A stretch of DNA of 53,497 nucleotides from Synergistetes bacterium ADurb.Bin155 (GTDB lineage: Bacteria; Synergistota; Synergistia; Synergistales; Thermovirgaceae): positions 1-53,497 of the forward strand of contig MWDE01000015.1 of assembly GCA_002070395.1 (NCBI GenBank), written 5' to 3'. The notes under the pieces were generated by a model. That model was not told where the DNA came from and made no database searches. It saw nothing but the letters and a program-made list of their open reading frames with translations. This document shows positions 51,601 through 53,497 of this stretch, in pieces (position 1 is the stretch's first letter; each line of letters begins with the position of its first letter). Position numbers and translations under genes: made by a program.

Positions 51601-53084
51601 AGTTCATCATGGAGGACGAGATCTTCCGGAGGGCGGGCAAACCCTTCCTGCACCTCCTCACCGACGCCCAGACCAACAACGCCCCCTTCGTGACCAGGGC
51701 CGAGGCCTTCGAGAGGGTCGTGGCCCGGTGGAAACCCAGGGAGGTCCCCTTGGAAAGGTTCTCCTTCGCCAGGCCTTCACCGTCCGGGGCCGAGAGCAGG
51801 AGGTGGCTGATCCCCTGGATGGGCAACGCCAGCACCCTCGGGGCGGCCGCGGCGGCCTACCGGGGGATAGACGCCGTCATAGCGCCCACCGACACGGCGG
51901 AGTCGCGGGAGGCCGCCGAGAGGCTCATCTCCACCGAGACCTGTTTCCCCCTGAGGGGGGTCCTGGGCGACCTTGTCGCCTTCCTTGAAAAAGAGGCCGC
52001 CGAGAAGGGGGCCGAAAGGGTCCGCGACGAGTACCTCGTCTTCATGCCCACCACGAGCGGCCCCTGCCGCTTCGGCAAGTACGCCGAGGTATTGGCCCTT
52101 TGCCTCGAGAACCTGGGCTTCGGGAGCATCCCGATCGTGTCGCCCACGTCGGAGACGGGCTACCTGGACTCGAAGTCCCTGGGGATATCCTGGTCCCTCC
52201 TGGCGACGACCGGCCTGGTCCGCGACGTCTACAACGCCATCAGGGCCTCGGACCTCTTCGACGACCTGGTGCTCCGCTTCCGCCCTTATGCCCGCGACAG
52301 GGAGGTTTTCCACGAGGCGGCCCGGGAGAGGCTCCGCCTGCTGGGGGAGGCCTTCCGCCGGGAGGGGACCTCGCTGAAGGGCATCGTCGACTGGGGCAGG
52401 AGGACGGCAGAGGTCTTCTCCTCCCTCTGCCCCAACCGGGCCGAACGGTTCCCCCTCGTGCTGTACCTGGGGGAGATCTACATGAGGCAGCACGACCCCT
52501 ACACGGGCCACGCCGCCGAACTGCTCGAGAAGCAGGGCCTCGAACTGGTCCGGGGACCGGTCACGGAGTGGCTCCGGTACGTGGTCCACATAGCCCACAG
52601 GAAGAACCCCAGGCTGGAGTACAAGGCCGCCGCCCTCTACATGAACTTTGCCGAGAAGGTCATCGAACGGGGGATGGGGGGCGGCCTCGACGACAGGAAG
52701 GTGCTGCCCCACCCCGAGGACACCCTTCCCGAACTGGAGCGGGAGGGGATCTACCACCCCGACATCACCGGGGAGTCGTCCATATCCATCGGCCTCTTCA
52801 ACTACTTCCTCTCCGACAGGCTCAACGAAGACCCCAGGAACCCCGTCTGCGGGGTCTTCCACGTGGGGCCCTTCACCTGCATGCAGGAAGGCGTCGCCAC
52901 CGCCAGGATCAGGGGCATGCTCAAGGCGAGGAGAAAGGGCGACCCCGGCCTCGTCGCCCCGGTGATGCACGCCTCCTTCGGCGAGTCGCCCAACCCCAAC
53001 CTCGAGGCTGAGATAGCGGTCTTCCGGGAGCAGTGCCTGCTCATGAGGAAGTCCCTGAAGGAGCCCCTGGCGGAAGTTCTTTAG
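48615..53084 (+). CDS. Very large acyl-CoA dehydratase activase-like protein (BadF/HgdC + HgdB-like)
   Basis: A 1489-residue protein. It has a first ASKHA ATPase domain (about 1-290), a second BadF/HgdC-type ATPase domain (about 335-620, VGVDGGSTTTKAVVL, FEIGGQDMKFT, GAGQTLEN), a DUF2229 segment (about 720-930) and an HgdB-like C-terminal part with conserved Cys (TETCFPLRG, SGPCRFGKY). Related clostridial proteins of about 1400 residues are common and of unproven function. The second ATPase domain has the conserved metal-cluster loops RCSCQGG and DATCGVFMELEEQ. GGAGG lies eight bases before the ATG. Confidence 0.9.
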   Translation: MGLRFFAGFDIGSAAVHLAVMGGDRSIAFSPQPRLHRGKPLEALKVALAEVAALFPRGSLTSTSFTGIGSTHFPEAFPGILREFDSVCIVRGARFVEPGCEAILHLGARDAFFFHVAGDRLDPVVLDWGTSSKCGAGSGTLLEKQARRLYPDRGGNLGTLRETLETAAAEASRHPGAAPYNARCGVVLQSDLIHDQNEGRPRDLIMARLFRTIASNIVQDVIGNREVKPGARMALTGWPAGCAPLLDHIRALTAFDLARPEHFANVGAVGAALLAIERGDRYVLEEGEVDEAVRVARSKRQYLPSLKASLGRVHIHAPAPAEPAGCAAAVPGGGEVVVGVDGGSTTTKAVVLSLAEGRILGSRYIPTHGDPLGALADIMGHLSKTLGELPVAGLCTTGSARKLYERVLASPSLRRALEEEGNHVPDAAVDEITCHAVGARSMDEGVDTIFEIGGQDMKFTTFRRDGDRVTDEVDEARMNYSCQAGAGQTLENMSTILGLDVAGSLQESALEAERVPVIDATCGVFMELEEQRLIAENHSAPEIAAAIVRATASSYFNKFVGGTRLVGRRCSCQGGPALGKAFLAAMADVTGRDIHAYPGRELMGALGAALFVRESVLSARREGRKTASSFRGWDAASGGFSHQETTCPAHFGARSCGKRECKLKVYTIGGEEIVTGGFCPLGDSEGSGRARPDYVALFHSLVEKHFQGLPLGSLGAVERDGRPRVGIRRATSTIGGRAVWSSALFSSLGFLPVLTPVSNEEISRLGLRHSPTDFCVAMKLSAGHTALLAADEGVDHIFIPSLIRRVRDKTPSHMFCIYTEAEGFLPEDDLGLPKGKVIRPVMHLGDRKQMARSLEKELARVGHRFSGQQINEALREANAREEAFNGELARLGDAFLENLRRNDEKGYVGIGRDYVVLDPAASSDTGRMFATVRGMAYIPQVFLSHLYAGIPLDDLVDNEYWEHSSEILKASIFTAMHERLFPVRQMNFACGPDSIKFIMEDEIFRRAGKPFLHLLTDAQTNNAPFVTRAEAFERVVARWKPREVPLERFSFARPSPSGAESRRWLIPWMGNASTLGAAAAAYRGIDAVIAPTDTAESREAAERLISTETCFPLRGVLGDLVAFLEKEAAEKGAERVRDEYLVFMPTTSGPCRFGKYAEVLALCLENLGFGSIPIVSPTSETGYLDSKSLGISWSLLATTGLVRDVYNAIRASDLFDDLVLRFRPYARDREVFHEAARERLRLLGEAFRREGTSLKGIVDWGRRTAEVFSSLCPNRAERFPLVLYLGEIYMRQHDPYTGHAAELLEKQGLELVRGPVTEWLRYVVHIAHRKNPRLEYKAAALYMNFAEKVIERGMGGGLDDRKVLPHPEDTLPELEREGIYHPDITGESSISIGLFNYFLSDRLNEDPRNPVCGVFHVGPFTCMQEGVATARIRGMLKARRKGDPGLVAPVMHASFGESPNPNLEAEIAVFREQCLLMRKSLKEPLAEVL

Positions 53085-53088
53085 ACCC

Positions 53089-53292
53089 TCACCCCAGGGA
53101 CCGGGCGGAGAGGACCATGGTCACGGCCCCGGCGGCCTGGACCAGCAGATTGTCGTACTCCCCCGGGGAATACCTCTCGGCGGCGGTCATGGCCGCCGCC
53201 GCAAGGGTGGCCTGGAAGAAGGTGACCCCCGCACCGGAAAAGGCCGCCGCGAAGGAGAGGCCCGCGGGCGATTTGTCGCTGCAAAAGGTCAT
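53089..53292 (-). pseudogene. C-terminal fragment of an unrecognised minus-strand gene
   Basis: A minus-strand frame reads TAAERYSPGEYDNLLVQ and further coding-like sequence to a stop at 53089, four bases after the facing giant gene. It is Ala-rich and helical. It has no ribosome site at its first ATG (53290-53292), and upstream of it the opposite strand encodes a different protein. It looks like the 3' part of a gene whose 5' part is missing. Confidence 0.4.
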
Positions 53293-53497
53293 GGAAAAGA
53301 AGGCGCTGGTGCTGGGGCTGGACGACGCGTTTCCGCCGATGGGGTTCCGCGACGAGAACAACGAGATCGTGGGTTTCGACATCGACGTGGCCCGCGAGGC
53401 GTGCCGGCGGCTGGGGATCCAGCTGGTTCCGCAGCCGATCGACTGGAACGCGAAGGAGCAGGAGCTGAACACGGGGAAGATCGATTGCATCTGGAAC
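53270..53497 (+). CDS. Partial amino-acid ABC transporter solute-binding protein
   Basis: From about 53270 to the window edge the plus strand encodes a SBP_bac_3 domain beginning DLSLQKVMEKKALVLGLDD, then FPPMGFRDENNEIVGFDIDV, a clear amino-acid-binding protein. It lacks the lipoprotein signal peptide that should precede it, and sequence to the left belongs to another gene. The run from 53278 has different codon use from the rest of the window (Ala mostly gcg, Leu mostly ctg). It continues past the edge. Confidence 0.75.

Overview
The window is GC-rich (roughly 60% or more), gene-dense and mostly transcribed on the minus strand. The gene set points to an anaerobic, amino-acid and dicarboxylate-fermenting bacterium, most likely a member of the Synergistota. 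The reasons are a Firmicutes-like topA-trmFO-xerC-hslV-hslU-codY block combined with TRAP transporters, indolepyruvate ferredoxin oxidoreductase, a very large BadF/HgdB-type protein, frequent GTG/TTG starts and two UGA codons that look like selenocysteine. The phylum is an inference from gene content; no rRNA is present.

Layout. 1-1861: a partial gene, an 18-bp tandem repeat, a small sigma-70 factor, a histidine phosphatase, and a tRNA operon (Lys, Glu and a T-arm-less Thr). 1890-5360: argH, a Ppx/GppA protein, a DUF501 protein and an S1-domain protein. 5394-21348: a long, closely packed minus-strand run. In transcription order it is thioesterase, iorA, iorB, prepilin-like, lepB, rbgA, rnhB, yraN, comM, dprA, a small ORF, topA, trmFO, xerC, hslV, hslU, codY. 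21482-23139: an iscU-iscS pair with its own promoter and a palindromic operator candidate. 23186-25156: a CoA-binding protein, an exported protein, tRNA-Ser and a DUF1847 protein. 25224-45134: a 20-kb carboxylate catabolism region. It holds an MmgE/PrpD protein, a fumarate-reductase-type flavoprotein, an AspT-type exchanger, a C_GCAxxG_C_C redox protein, two complete TRAP transporters, a PurB-like lyase, a FadR-type regulator, malic enzyme, class II fumarase, a two-subunit class I fumarase/tartrate dehydratase and a CitA/DcuS-type two-component system. 45145-53084: an MBL hydrolase, a selenocysteine peroxiredoxin, pepA and a 1489-residue activase/dehydratase-like protein. 53089-53497: two fragments on opposite strands that do not fit together and may mark a chimeric contig end.

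How the genes fit together. The TRAP systems import C4-dicarboxylate-like acids. The lyase would give fumarate, the two fumarases would interconvert fumarate and malate (or make oxaloacetate from tartrate), malic enzyme would make pyruvate, and the flavoprotein could reduce fumarate. The two-component system and the FadR-type regulator are the likely local controls.

The most interesting finding is that two genes appear split only because of an in-frame UGA. The peroxiredoxin has UGA at the peroxidatic cysteine (46601-46603). The C_GCAxxG_C_C protein has UGA at its first conserved cysteine (29895-29897). Each UGA is followed at the right distance by a perfect hairpin with G at the start of its loop, as expected for a bacterial SECIS element. 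A standard gene caller would truncate both proteins.
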